From Salminus brasiliensis (lineage: Eukaryota > Chordata > Actinopteri > Characiformes > Bryconidae): DNA of 64,000 bases. Location of the stretch: the NCBI RefSeq assembly GCF_030463535.1, contig NC_132878.1:39623554-39687553 (forward strand), written 5' to 3'. How positions within the stretch are numbered: the first letter of the stretch is position 1; the number at the start of each line of letters is the position of its first letter. Positions 25,301-35,454 of the stretch are shown here, piece by piece. Under the pieces are notes generated by a model. That model was given only the letters and a program-made list of their open reading frames with translations, was not told the origin of the DNA and did not search any database. The position numbers and the translations under genes were made by a program.

Positions 25301-27446
25301 CAGTAGATGTTGTGTGTGTGTGTGTGTGGGGGGGGGGGTATTCTGTAAAAGCTATTACATTTCTCAAAAGGGGAAAATGTTTGTTTCTGTTGTTCCAGTG
25401 TTAAAAATATTAGTATAGTAAGTTTTAACTATAATAGTAAGCGTTAGTTTAACCAAAAAAGCCTTATAATGGAAACTGTAATTGATAACAATAACATCAT
25501 GATACTGTGAAACAGATGTTGCAACCCTGAGATATTTATCATTTTACCAATAACCGTTATTGTCATCAGAAATGGTTCTTTTGCAGATAAAGGCATATAT
25601 GCGTTGATGTTCCTGCATTGGTGTCAAATTAACCAGTGAAAGCTTTGTACCTTCTCTCACTGTTCCAGCCACTGTGCCATGTATGAATGATACCCATCAA
25701 ACGGTGTTCTACCAGAGACATGGGTAACAATCACAGATTTTAAAGATAGAGACTCATTGGGGGTGTGAAGAACTGTAAAGTTGTGAAAAAGCTCAACACA
25801 ACAAGTCCACTGTAGACTGATGGGACTAATGCATGCTAAACCTGAAACCACTGCCACACTTTAAGGTGGAATGGAATAATTGTAATGATCCAGCATTTCT
25901 GGTAACAGAAATAAAAAGAATCTAATCAAAATAATAATGACAGGAATATTAGGTAGGCTTTGATGCAAGCTAAACGCAGGGGCTTATCACACTTCATAGC
26001 TTAAATACAATGTTAGATTTGTTAATGCTGTTGTTTTGGGGCACTATTTTTATGCCATGTTTTTACAATGATATTACTTTACACAGCCAGTAAAATAAGT
26101 TGATTTAAATGTATATTTTAAAATGTATTACATTGTCTCATAAATATTTATAAATGTATACTGTTTGGAAGTTGTGTGTTTTATAATATTCAAATGTCCG
26201 ATTTTAGTATTTACTTAAAGATTATCTATTTAACTTTTGATTAAGTTTCACACTATTAACCTCAAATTTATGGTTAGGGAAAACTGGCCAAGTTTATCAG
26301 TTATCAGTATTCTTGAAAACTCCCCACCCTAAACACTGCAAAAACTATTTCTGCTATCAGTAGGACTATGTCCCAGTCCACCTACAAGAGGTCTAATACT
26401 CACAGGACCATAATCACAAGGTCTATACATCCTCAGTCCACAGTCCAAGTTTACTGGAGTTCTATAGTTTATGGTATGCATGCACACAAAATATTGAAAA
26501 TAAGTCATTTTGAGCTCACTACTGTGTGTATGTCTATACTTGCCTCCAATATATGTATATCGAGAAGCAGTCAGTCCTCCATCCGGTCCCTGAGCTCTCC
26601 TTAGGCCCATCTCAAGAAGCCGGCGTCTGGGGCCTGCAGCTATGCGAAAGCGTGCAGCATTGGTGCACACCAGACTGAGGATACACAAAGGAGGAGCTCT
26701 GAATGTTGACACAATATAACTGACACAATTTTCCTATGTCCAAATACAGTTCATCAAGTTTGCTGCTTTGATTTTGCAACAGAGCTACTATGAAACGTAT
26801 TTGAAGCTTATTCTGTTACCAATTAACAATGACCAAACTACATGCCTAACTCATCACACACTTGCCTCGAACCACATCGAGATGTTGCTCAATATCAAAT
26901 GAACTTGCTTAAGTGGTTTCTGACATTGTATTGAGGCTGTTGTCTATAAAAAAAAGGACAAAATAACATGGTATGCCTAAACCAGCTATCTGAGAACCTG
27001 TATATTTAGCTCACTTTGTTCATTTGAGTAGCAAATTTTATTAGATTTAATTATTCTAATCAGGATTAGCAATAAACATTACCCCACTGAAGACTATTTA
27101 GTTTCAAATGAAAGAAGTGTGTGTAATATACCTGGCATAGTTAACCAGACAGAGCAGGCTAGTTTCTAGCAACTGAACAACAGCAAGTGGGCCAGACACC
27201 TCCAAAAGTGGAACCTGAATACAAGAAATAACATCACCATCTCTGTCTCTTGCTGTGCATCTTATGAACAGTAGTGATCTGTAGTAGAGGTGTTGTGAGC
27301 ACTGTACGTACCCTGGCAAAGACAACGGTGCCCTCGGCTACAGCACTGATGGAAACAGTAGAGCAGTCTAACCCTTTCAGGTAGGTGAAGAAGTCTGGAT
27401 CTGTGTTCAAGGGAAGCACTGAGCGCAAGTACTCTACATCTGTGTA

Positions 27447-27494
<48 letters not shown>

Positions 27495-30400
27495 GAATTT
27501 TTCATACTTATGTTTCATAATGCTTTAACTATTACTTACTCAGATGTACCCAAATTAACAAAAGTTACAATAACAATATATAAGGTTCTTACTGATGATC
27601 ACATCCATCTTGAACTACCATCTTTTAATGACTACCAATTCCTGCATACACACTTAACCTGTTTAAAGGAGGTTTTATTCTGTTTTGCACTCCTACATTT
27701 TTGCACATTCCTAACTATCATGATCTCACATCAAATAGCTTATATTTTATCATTTATGTATGTTTATGTTTAAGAAATTATATATTTGCCATTTCTGCTT
27801 TTGTGAACAGCTAGGCAAGTAAAATATGACCTGGTCTTTGTGCATTCTCCATGTGCCGCTGTTTAATCCTTCTTGTAGTGTGCTTAACGTTTTAACTTTT
27901 CTTCTAAAGATTTTATTCTCGAGACAGACTAAGACCCAAAGGAGAACCCATTCTATTCCAGACCACACCATATTACAAAACTGCAAATGAAATAGTACCA
28001 GTAGTCAAGGAAATTAAAGAACAAGGTGGGGAAACTTGGCAAAAGTTTATAAAGTCTACCGGACATTCTCTTCAAATAGCAAAAGGCCTGTGCCGTTTAG
28101 TTAGTTTGCCATAGAAGTTTATGATTGACAGAAAGTTTCTAGAATGCTCCCTCCCCTTTTCAACCTTTTCCATTAAGCTTGTCAGTTGTTCTTTCCTGTC
28201 CTCAAAACCCCTTGACAACATTAGTGGCTATTTCTTTAATAACTTTTCAAAAAAAAGAAAAAATCATTTAATAGGAGACTATTGGATTTTAATTTCGGTA
28301 CGGTTTAGAATGCTGTCCATATATTAGTGTTTGTGAATGCTGGTTTGGACAGCCTGGGATTATAAAGTTCAGCACCTTTGCTCCACTTTGGAGCTGCAGT
28401 GCACTCTGAAGTGACAACGCTCATGTGTGTACACCTGTGAGAGGAAGAGTCAGGCTGACAGCTGCAGTTTAAAGTAATCTGAATGTTTTTATTAGGATGG
28501 CATATCCAATGTGCCATCCTAATAAATATAATGCTAAAGAAAGCGAGAGATGGGGTCTATAATCCCATCAGTTGGTTCAAACCCTCTTCTGTACGTCTAT
28601 GAGGTGTGGATATGAGTTGAATATCTGCATGTCAAACTGGGACCTCTTTTGAACATTCACTGTGAGAATCCAAATGCCTGGACTGAAATAGGATAAAATA
28701 GGACATCTGAACATTCACTCTCCATGTCCACATTAAAGAGACAGGTTTATCAAGGTGTTATGACTTCCAACATTGATTTTTTTCTACAATAATATCAGTC
28801 ATTTTGTAAATTTTGTAAAATGCTTTGCTGTACCATTGAATTCATTGTTCCCTCAATAACTGCATGTCGTCCAGGTCCAGCAGGTAATGATCCCTCCACC
28901 ATGCTCCACAGTTGGGAAGAGGAGTTGATACTGGTGGGTAGTGTTTGTTTTGTCCCCCACAAATAGCATTTTACATTTGTGCCAAGACGTTCCACTTTTT
29001 GTTCTCTGTTCATAGAACATTTCCCTAAAAGCATCATGGAACAAGTAGTAGTTCATGAGGAAATATACAATAGGCTGCAATGTTTTGTTTTTTTTTGTTT
29101 GGCAAAAGTGGATAACTTTTTAGGGTCTTTTTAGGGTCTACTGTAGGTCTGTGATTACTCCTGGGATCTCTCTCTCCTATTTCAGGATTGCCTGTTGTGC
29201 TCCTGCACTGAAGGCTCCCACATCTAAAGAGGGTAGCAACAATACTGTTTTTTTCCTGTAGATTGGTGTATACCCAGGTCTCTTCTTCTTAAAAGTTGTT
29301 TGCATTGAGATATAATTTCCAACAACCAATCTTTCAAGATCTGTCAGTGGCCAGGCTTTGTGTGCCTTTATTTTAAGGGCACATTTAATCTGTGCCTTTC
29401 TTTAACGAGACACAACCTCATCTACTTTTTTTTTACACCTATTGCCTTAACGCCAGTCATTACCACAGAGGTTCACTTACTTTTTCTAGCCTGCACTATG
29501 GATGCTTACTCAATAGTGCTCAATAAACAACAAGAACAGTCCAACTTCATTTGGTCTGAATGTTTTTGTCTATAACCAGTCAGAATTACAGTGTGGATAT
29601 CTGGAATTACGACTTATCTTTAGCTAGACTTTGAACTATTAAAAAAGCAATTACAGATAAGAGTGAATGAGCCCGTGTAAATGATAACTAACAGCTAATC
29701 CGAATTACATTAAGCATAAGTTGTCATGGCAAATATGACTAGTCGGAATGTCTTAAGACATCTGCAGATTTGACATTACTGACAACTAAAATGATAGTAT
29801 AATATCTATAATTACAGACATTTTCAAGTTACGGCTTGTATCGCTGGCGAACCTTTAGGCCAAACAGCTCTCCACAGAAATTCCCTGCAATAACTAAAGC
29901 AACGCTGATCATGAAGCTGTTATGGTGAAACTTGTATTCCTAAAATATGTCGCATGTCATCAAACTTTGACATGGTGAAAGAGGATGTTTTGTCCTGTAG
30001 GAAATGATCAGAATCGGATCAAGTATGGATCTCTTCTCCTGTGTATAGCAGGATAACTGTAAGGGCTGCACTGCACATATGAGGGGGGTGTCATACTTGG
30101 CTCTTGACCCAGTTCCGTGGCATGGAGCAGCTCACACACACACACACACACACACACAGCACGTGATAGGAGAAGTAGTAAGCCTGTCTTGCGCTTAGCC
30201 AACCACTGACAACCACTGACAACCTTGGAAAGTTGAGGCTGTGGTTGGTGAAACTGACGGACAGTATCACAACCACTTCTGAAGGACCTTCTGTCTACGT
30301 TGTCTCGTATGTTTCAGGTGACACGCCTCACCAGTAGTTCACGTCAGTCGGTCGGTCGGTCGGTGGGTCAGTCAGACTGTCAGCATTCTGTCAGGTCTCC

Positions 30401-30689
30401 TGAACTCAAAGCCCCGTCGTGCATGTGGACACTAACCTTGATCTGTGAAACGAAAGTTCCGCAGAAACAACAAACAGTCCGTCAGTCCTGCAAACACGGA
30501 GAACCCGCCGCCGAACGGATTGTCCCGGAAAAACAGCTCGAAGACAGCGGGCTCCTGGTGTCTGCCCGCGCGCCAGTACGCGTACGCCATAGTGAACTGG
30601 TACAGATCCGTGAGCAGCGGCGGCACCCGCTCCCGCACCGAGCGCTCCAGAGTGACACACGCTTCGTTCAACTGCGTCGCCATCTTCAC
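19391..30689 (-). CDS. naprt: Nicotinate phosphoribosyltransferase, 13 coding exons
   Basis: NAPRT joins nicotinic acid to PRPP, with ATP hydrolysis, to make nicotinate mononucleotide, the first step of the Preiss-Handler route to NAD in the cytosol. Coding exons on the minus strand: 30689-30437, 27439-27312, 27214-27132, 26674-26544, 25156-25053, 22772-22579, 22464-22324, 22244-22160, 22073-21993, 21904-21802, 20031-19874, 19706-19599, 19477-19391. They join in phase to 551 aa (human 538). Diagnostic stretches are [19 protein letters not shown] near the N-terminus, [31 protein letters not shown] (His222, equivalent to the family's phosphorylated histidine), GVRLDSGDL (about 320-328), [11 protein letters not shown] and [16 protein letters not shown]. 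An in-frame TGA lies 9 nt before the ATG. Intron 4 uses a GC donor (see separate entry), and exon 10 has a weak donor reading G|GTCTGG. The gene lies head-to-tail with rhpn1, whose start is 1.27 kb past the naprt stop. Confidence 0.97.
20256..21557 (+). mobile_element. Tc1-like transposon, 1.3 kb, inactive
   Basis: The ends are inverted repeats of about 80 bp: CAGTGGCAATAAAAAGTATG at the left and, reverse-complemented, CAGTGGCAAGAAAAAGTATG at the right, flanked by TA on both sides (20254-20255 and 21558-21559). The interior carries transposase remnants on the plus strand, including [20 protein letters not shown] (about 21030-21090) and the [11 protein letters not shown]-type stretch near 21215-21250 in another frame. 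It sits in naprt intron 10 and contains several stops. Confidence 0.9.
23855..24050. mobile_element. Solo end of a Tc1-type element
   Basis: The segment ends in AAATATTTTTTGCCCCACTA and contains GTTGAAGTGGACCTATGATG, both parallel to the right arm of the element at 9051-9693. No left arm was found nearby. It lies in naprt intron 5 (22773-25052). Confidence 0.6.
25311..25339. repeat. (TG)n followed by a G run
   Basis: Short TG repeat followed by ten or more G residues, in naprt intron 4 (25157-26543), which otherwise shows nothing recognisable. Confidence 0.9.
26531..26548 (-). other. naprt: Non-canonical GC donor of naprt intron 4
   Basis: The end of exon 4 reads GGAG|GCAAGTATAG on the minus strand. 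The following exon begins GTTTTGAT and needs a preceding G in phase 1 to encode Gly-Phe-Asp, as in the human protein. Only cutting before GCAAGT gives this phase. The nearby GT three bases further on would produce a stop codon two codons later. The extended match to the GC-AG consensus (AG|GCAAGT) supports a true GC-AG intron. Confidence 0.85.
27450..27491 (-). repeat. (TG)21 tract in the 3' splice site of naprt intron 1
   Basis: This perfect CA repeat reads as (TG)21 on the coding strand and ends only 10 nt before the AG acceptor of naprt exon 2 (27440/27439). It occupies the place of the usual polypyrimidine tract; the only other bases before the exon are GGTTACACAG. Confidence 0.9.
28780..29600 (-). 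mobile_element. Decayed Tc1-like transposon
   Basis: Minus-strand remnants include a VEHGG-type stretch and [17 protein letters not shown], which match the [14 protein letters not shown] region of Tc1 transposases across frameshifts. The right part (GAGGTTCACTTACTTTTTCT, about 29468) matches the subterminal region of the 20256-21557 element. Borders are approximate. It lies in naprt intron 1. Confidence 0.6.
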
Positions 30690-30790
30690 TCATCCACAAA
30701 CTACAACAACACGTGTAGGTGGGCCTGCTGGAACACGAAGTTCTCTACTCCGCCCCCCAACTCTCCACTTTCCCCTCTCTCGTTCCTCGC
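30690..30790 (-). promoter_or_regulatory. naprt promoter / 5' UTR
   Basis: CpG-rich sequence immediately upstream of the naprt ATG. It holds a CACGTG E-box at 30710-30715 and a CCGCCCCCC GC-box near 30750. The start codon itself lies in AAGATGGCG (minus strand, about 30684-30692), a YY1-type core often found near transcription starts. The upstream side is cut short by the 145-bp repeat at 30786. Confidence 0.55.
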
Positions 30791-30930
30791 CCCTTCCCTG
30801 ACTGCTGATCCTCCCCCTTTAGGGCTAGTCTTCTCCCTTATAGGTGGTCCTGTTAAGGAGTCTTTACAGCAACTGTACTGGATACACTCAACACGTCTCT
30901 CATACTTATATCCTCAATAACAAGAATAAA
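30786..30930 (-). repeat. 145-bp inverted repeat, copy A
   Basis: Nearly identical in reverse complement to 37598-37742; shared words include CTGACTGCTGATCCTCCCCC and TCTCATACTTATATCCTCAA. It sits about 100 bp upstream of the naprt start and directly abuts a Tc1 element. Confidence 0.9.
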
Positions 30931-30934
30931 TAAT

Positions 30935-32505
30935 ACAAAAAAAAAATAAAGATAACACTTAAACAACACAATATAACCCCAAGTAAATCAAACTTCTGTG
31001 AAATCAAACTGTCCACTTAGGAAGCAACACTGATTGACAATCAGTTTCACATGCTGTTGTGCAAATGGAATAGACAACAGGAGGAAATTATTGGCAATTA
31101 GCAAGACACACTCAATAAATGAGTGGTTCTGCAGGTGGGGACCACAGACCACTTCTCAGTACCTATGCTTTCTAGCTGATGTTTTGATCACTTTTGAATG
31201 TTGGTGGTGCTTTCACACTCGTGGTAGCATGAGACAGACTCTACAACCCACACAAGTGGCTCAGGTAGTGCAGCTCATCCAGGATGGCACATCAATGCGA
31301 GCTGTGGCAAGAAGATTTGCTGCGTCCCTCAGCGTAGTGTCCAGAGGCTGGAGGCGCTAACAGGAGACAGGCCAGTACACCAGGAGGAGGAGGAAGCCGT
31401 AGGAGGGCAACAACCCAGCAGCAGGACCGCTACCTCCACCTTTGTGCAAGGAGGAACAGGAGGAGCACTGCCAGAGCCCTGCAAAATGACCTCCAGCAGG
31501 TCACAAATGTGCATGTGTCTGCACAAACGGTTAGAAACCGACTCCATGAGGATGGTATGAGGGCCCGACGTCCACAGATGGGGGTTGTGCTCACAGCCCA
31601 ACACCGTGCAGGACGCTTGGCATTTGCCAGAGAACACCAGGATTGGCAAATTCGCCACTGGCGCCCTGTGCTCTTCACAGATAAAAGCAGGTTCACACTG
31701 AGCACATGTGACAGACGTGACAGTCTCTGGAGATGCCGTGGAGAGCGATCTGCTGCCTGCAACATCCTTCAGCATGACCGGTTTGACAGTGGGTCAGTAA
31801 TGGTGCGGGGTGGCATTTCTTTGGAGGGCCGCACAGCCCTCCATGTGCTCGCCAGAGGTAGCCTGACTGCCATTAGGTACCGAGATGAGATCCTCAGACC
31901 CCTTGTGAGACCATATGCTGGTGTGGTTGGCCCTGGGTTCCTCCTAATGCAGGACAATGCTAGACCTCATGTGGCTGGAGTGTGTCAGCAGTTCCTGCAA
32001 GATGAAGGCATTGAAGCTATGGACTGGCCCGCCTGTTCCCCAGACCTGAATACGATTGAGCACATCTGGGACATCATGTCTCGCTCCATCCACCAACGTC
32101 ACGTTGCACCACAGACTGTCCAGGAGTTGGCGGATGCTTTAGTCCAGGTCTGGGAGCAGACCCCTCAGGAGACCATCCGCCACCTCATCAGGAGCATGTC
32201 CAGGCGTTGTAGGGAGGTCATACAGGCACGTGGAGGCCACACACAATACTGAGCCTCATTTTGACTTGTTTTAAGGACATTACATCAAAGTTGGATCAGT
32301 CTGTAGTGTGTTTTTCCACTTTAATTTTGTGTGTGACTCCAAATCCAGGCCTCCATTGGTTAATACATTTGATTTCCATTAATGGTTTTTGTGTGATTTT
32401 GTTGTCAGCACATTCAACTTTGTACAGAACAAAGCATTCAATGAGAATATTTCATTCATTCAGATCTAGAATCTGTTATTTGAGTGTTCCCTTTATTTTT
32501 TTGAG

Positions 32506-32507
<2 letters not shown>
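30935..32507 (+). mobile_element. Tc1-like transposon (DD34E), nearly full length
   Basis: The left end (AAAAAAATAAAGATAACACT) and the right end (AGTGTTCCCTTTATTTTTTT) are inverted repeats, so the whole element is about 1.57 kb. It carries one transposase pseudogene (separate entry). A (TG)n array follows the right end. It belongs to a Tc1 family very common in teleosts and lies between naprt and c8orf82. Confidence 0.9.
31229..32252 (+). pseudogene. Tc1-like transposase pseudogene
   Basis: The DNA-binding part (31229-31360, [20 protein letters not shown]) is cut by an in-frame TAA at 31358-31360. A +1 frame change follows within the AGG-rich run near 31380-31395, and the catalytic part then stays open from 31509 to the TGA at 32250-32252. 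The DDE triad is visible: Asp in FTDKSRF, Asp in MQDNARPH, and Glu in [10 protein letters not shown], with 34 residues between the last two (DD34E). The usual FTDESRF and VMVWGG motifs read FTDKSRF and VMVRGG here. The element can no longer make its own transposase. Confidence 0.9.

Positions 32508-32565
<58 letters not shown>
32507..32565. repeat. (TG)n microsatellite
   Basis: About 29 TG units directly after the right end of the Tc1 element. Confidence 0.95.
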
Positions 32566-32569
<4 letters not shown>

Positions 32570-32570
<1 letters not shown>

Positions 32571-35454
32571 AACTAGGTGTAAGTTAATTACTGAAAAAAT
32601 GCTGGCTACTAATTAATATAACTTAATTTAAAACAAATTTAAAAGCAACATACATTTTTAAAAACAATTTAATGCACAGTATACATATAACTTACCTCCA
32701 CTGAATGAATTTAACAACTGAACATAGTGATGATCATGCTTCAGTGTCCCACTTTATCAGTGTTCACTCTGGGGAAATCTGTTTAATGGAAATATGCATT
32801 TTATTTTCCAATTCCAATTTTATTTTATACTGGCATGCAGCCAAAAAATAATAAAATAAAATAAATGCTGCAGCATCAATCAACTCCAATATTAATGTAA
32901 GTAATTAAACATATGATCCAGTCAGTGTTGATTAGTTTCTGTAATTTACTAACTAACTAAGTGCTCGTCATTTACAGCAACTGGCTGGTGCTCTTATGCA
33001 GAGTGGCTTCTATGTGAATCATGTAATGTAGGTGGGTGAAAGCGAGCAGTCTTGTCGAATGACTCCTTATTACCGTAGTGTTGTTCTTACCCAGCCAAGA
33101 AAAAAAAAAAACTGCCAGAAGGGAGGCATGTTACTACCCACACCCACTAACCACCAGCATCACACCATTGGCCATGTTCTTAACACTCAGGTGCTTTTTG
33201 GAAACTGAGCCCAGTTATACTATTAGGAGCAGATCATACAGCCAGAAACGTGAAAGCAATAAACCGCCCATGTGTCTTTAGAAATTAGCAATTTTTCTTA
33301 AGATATTGGTTTTTTTTATAGAAACCACTTAAAAATACTTAATAAACTCAGCTGAACCTAATGCTGTGTAGGTGTTCTGTCTGCCTGCCAGCTTAAAACC
33401 TTCCCACCAGAAGCTGCAACAAGCCCAGAATGGCGAGGATTTGGGAGCGTTTCTGCCTGAGCAGAACATTAGCATTAACATCTTTGGCACTAGAGAGCAT
33501 GGCCACAGAGGGGGAAAAAAATGTGGTTATAATTCATAGCATATTCAATATACACACTGCATTTTAACCAGGACAAGTATTTAAAATATATGAATATACT
33601 TCAGCGGTTAGAGCGCCGGGATATCGATAACAGGGTTGTGGGTTCGATTCCCGGGCTCGGCAAGCTGCCACTGTTGGGCCCTTGAGCAAGGCCCTTTACC
33701 CTCTCTGCTCCCCGGGCGCTGGAGTTGGCTGCCCACCGCTCTGGGTGTGTGTGTGTGTGTGTACTCACTGCCCCTAACACATGTGTGTGTGTGAGTGTGT
33801 GTTCACTACCAGATGGGTTAAATGCGGAGGACACATTTCGCTGTACAGTGTACAGTGACAAATACGTGCACCTTTACCTTTACATAAATTAAATATCATG
33901 AAAACATCCCTTTGCTCTTAAATAGATCTAGTGGAAAATGTAAAGTAAATAAAAATATAATAACAATAAGGATGGACTATTCCATTCCCTATTATAGAAA
34001 ACGTAGTGATGTGTGATACAGCGTTATTACACAATTTAAAATATGTAATTCCTACACTAATTCTCAATGTTTAAATAGGAAACAAACTATGAAAGTGTGA
34101 TTATATAACAAATACATTTATTAGGAAATTAAGACAAACACAATTGTGCATTTGAATTTTAATCGTTCCAAAACTATTTTTTTACAACAATGTTTTTGGC
34201 ATATGCTTATACTACCTTTAAATTAGCAGTTGCTAATGTTCCAGACTTATTCAGGCCTTGAGGCTATCTGGTGTCCTCGAGGTGCCATTAACAGACATTA
34301 CTGCCTAGCCAGCAGCACTGAGAATCCTCCTCAGAAGGTAAATAAAAGAGTTTAATTTAATTTTAACTCAGTATATATAAATATTAACTCTGCCTTTTTT
34401 TTTTGCCATGCTGACTCTTGTTTCGCAGACATCTGAATATATGCTCATAGAATGCACATACATACTTATAATATTTCAAGCTCCAGTGGTGAACATATGA
34501 CGTAAATACCACGCTCCACTCTTTGTCTCGTTCACAGCCATGATGATTCATTTTATCAGCGCACCACTGAGAACGTCATTTTATAGGCAACCATGAACTT
34601 CTGCTGACCATCTGTTCTGTAAAGTTTTGTTAAACCAGCTTTCTGGAATTTTCTCAAACTGTGCAAAATTCTCAATAAGAGCTATATGGAACTTTAAGTA
34701 GGCCTACACCTGCCTAACTGTGGGCAGCTCAAACCACATACGCCATTGGAACTTTAATATTTTCTGTGTGTGTCAAGTAGTGCAAAAAGGTAAGATTAGG
34801 GTAAACCTAACTGTACCTGAATGTCTTCTGTCCTTTTCTTCGAGTGGATTTTGTTGCCATTGTTCTTTTATTATAAGCCAGTTTTTTGTTGCACATTTGA
34901 CATAATTCACTGTTTATTTATTTATGCCTAAAATAGAATATATCTGCACTTGTGTGGTGAAATTATGCATTCTGAAGTACTACATTGGTCTATTTTTTTT
35001 TAAAGACAGTACATATCCATGACCACTGAATATAGCTTAGGAATATAATCAAGCATAGCTGAAACAGTGTTTTTGTGTTTTATTTTGCCCCAACCTACAC
35101 TCATGAGCTGGGGTGTGGAAATGCCCACTAGTAGAAGAAGAAGAAAAAAAAACAGAATAGTGCTTCAATGACAAAGTCTGACCATGTTATTAATCAGCTT
35201 CTTATAGCTTTGTTTGTATACTGAGCAATCTCATCTTAATAGAAGACACATGCTTGTCAGTTTAATGAATGATTATATACAGTCTCAGTTTTTAAAATGA
35301 ATGAGACCTTGATTGATGGGTACTATATTAAACAATATTTAGTACAGAAACACAAAACCCATCTTTTAATGGTCAAATTTGCATATACACAGTCGCACAT
35401 CTCCAGCATACTACTGCAGTTTTGCCATTCACAAATGTCTATTATTAATTATTA
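32570..35454. other. Spacer upstream of naprt and downstream of c8orf82
   Basis: No supported exon. It holds a tRNA-derived SINE (33597-33890). The stretch is otherwise A+T-rich. An AATAAA on the minus strand at 35079-35084, about 370 bp past the c8orf82 stop, and another near 34911-34920 are candidate poly(A) signals for that gene. Confidence 0.5.
33597..33890 (+). mobile_element. tRNA-derived SINE, copy 1 (best preserved)
   Basis: The head reads CAGCGGTTAGAGCGCCGGG (A-box region) and GGGTTCGATTCCCGGGCTCG (B box, as in tRNA genes). A conserved body follows (GTTGGGCCCTTGAGCAAGGC, CCCCGGGCGCTGGAGTTGGC), then a TG-rich stretch and the tail GACACATTTCGCTGTACAGTG. Two more copies are at 54280-54545 and 59870-60066. 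Confidence 0.85.

Noticed and set aside
25657-25857. 66-codon minus-strand frame in naprt intron 4
   Set aside because: Gly-Leu-Ala-Cys start context and no homology; human NAPRT has no exon here and the flanking exons already join in phase.
26531-26541. GT donor three bases after the GC donor of naprt exon 4
   Set aside because: Using it puts a stop codon two codons into exon 5 and breaks the match to the family sequence.
30432-30920. Plus-strand frames of 206 and 118 codons over the naprt start
   Set aside because: They are antisense to naprt exon 1 and its CpG-rich promoter. The minus-strand protein is clearly the real one.
33597-33680. Possible tRNA gene
   Set aside because: An A-box and B-box are present but the body continues into a SINE tail and recurs at 54280 and 59870. 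It is a tRNA-derived SINE head.
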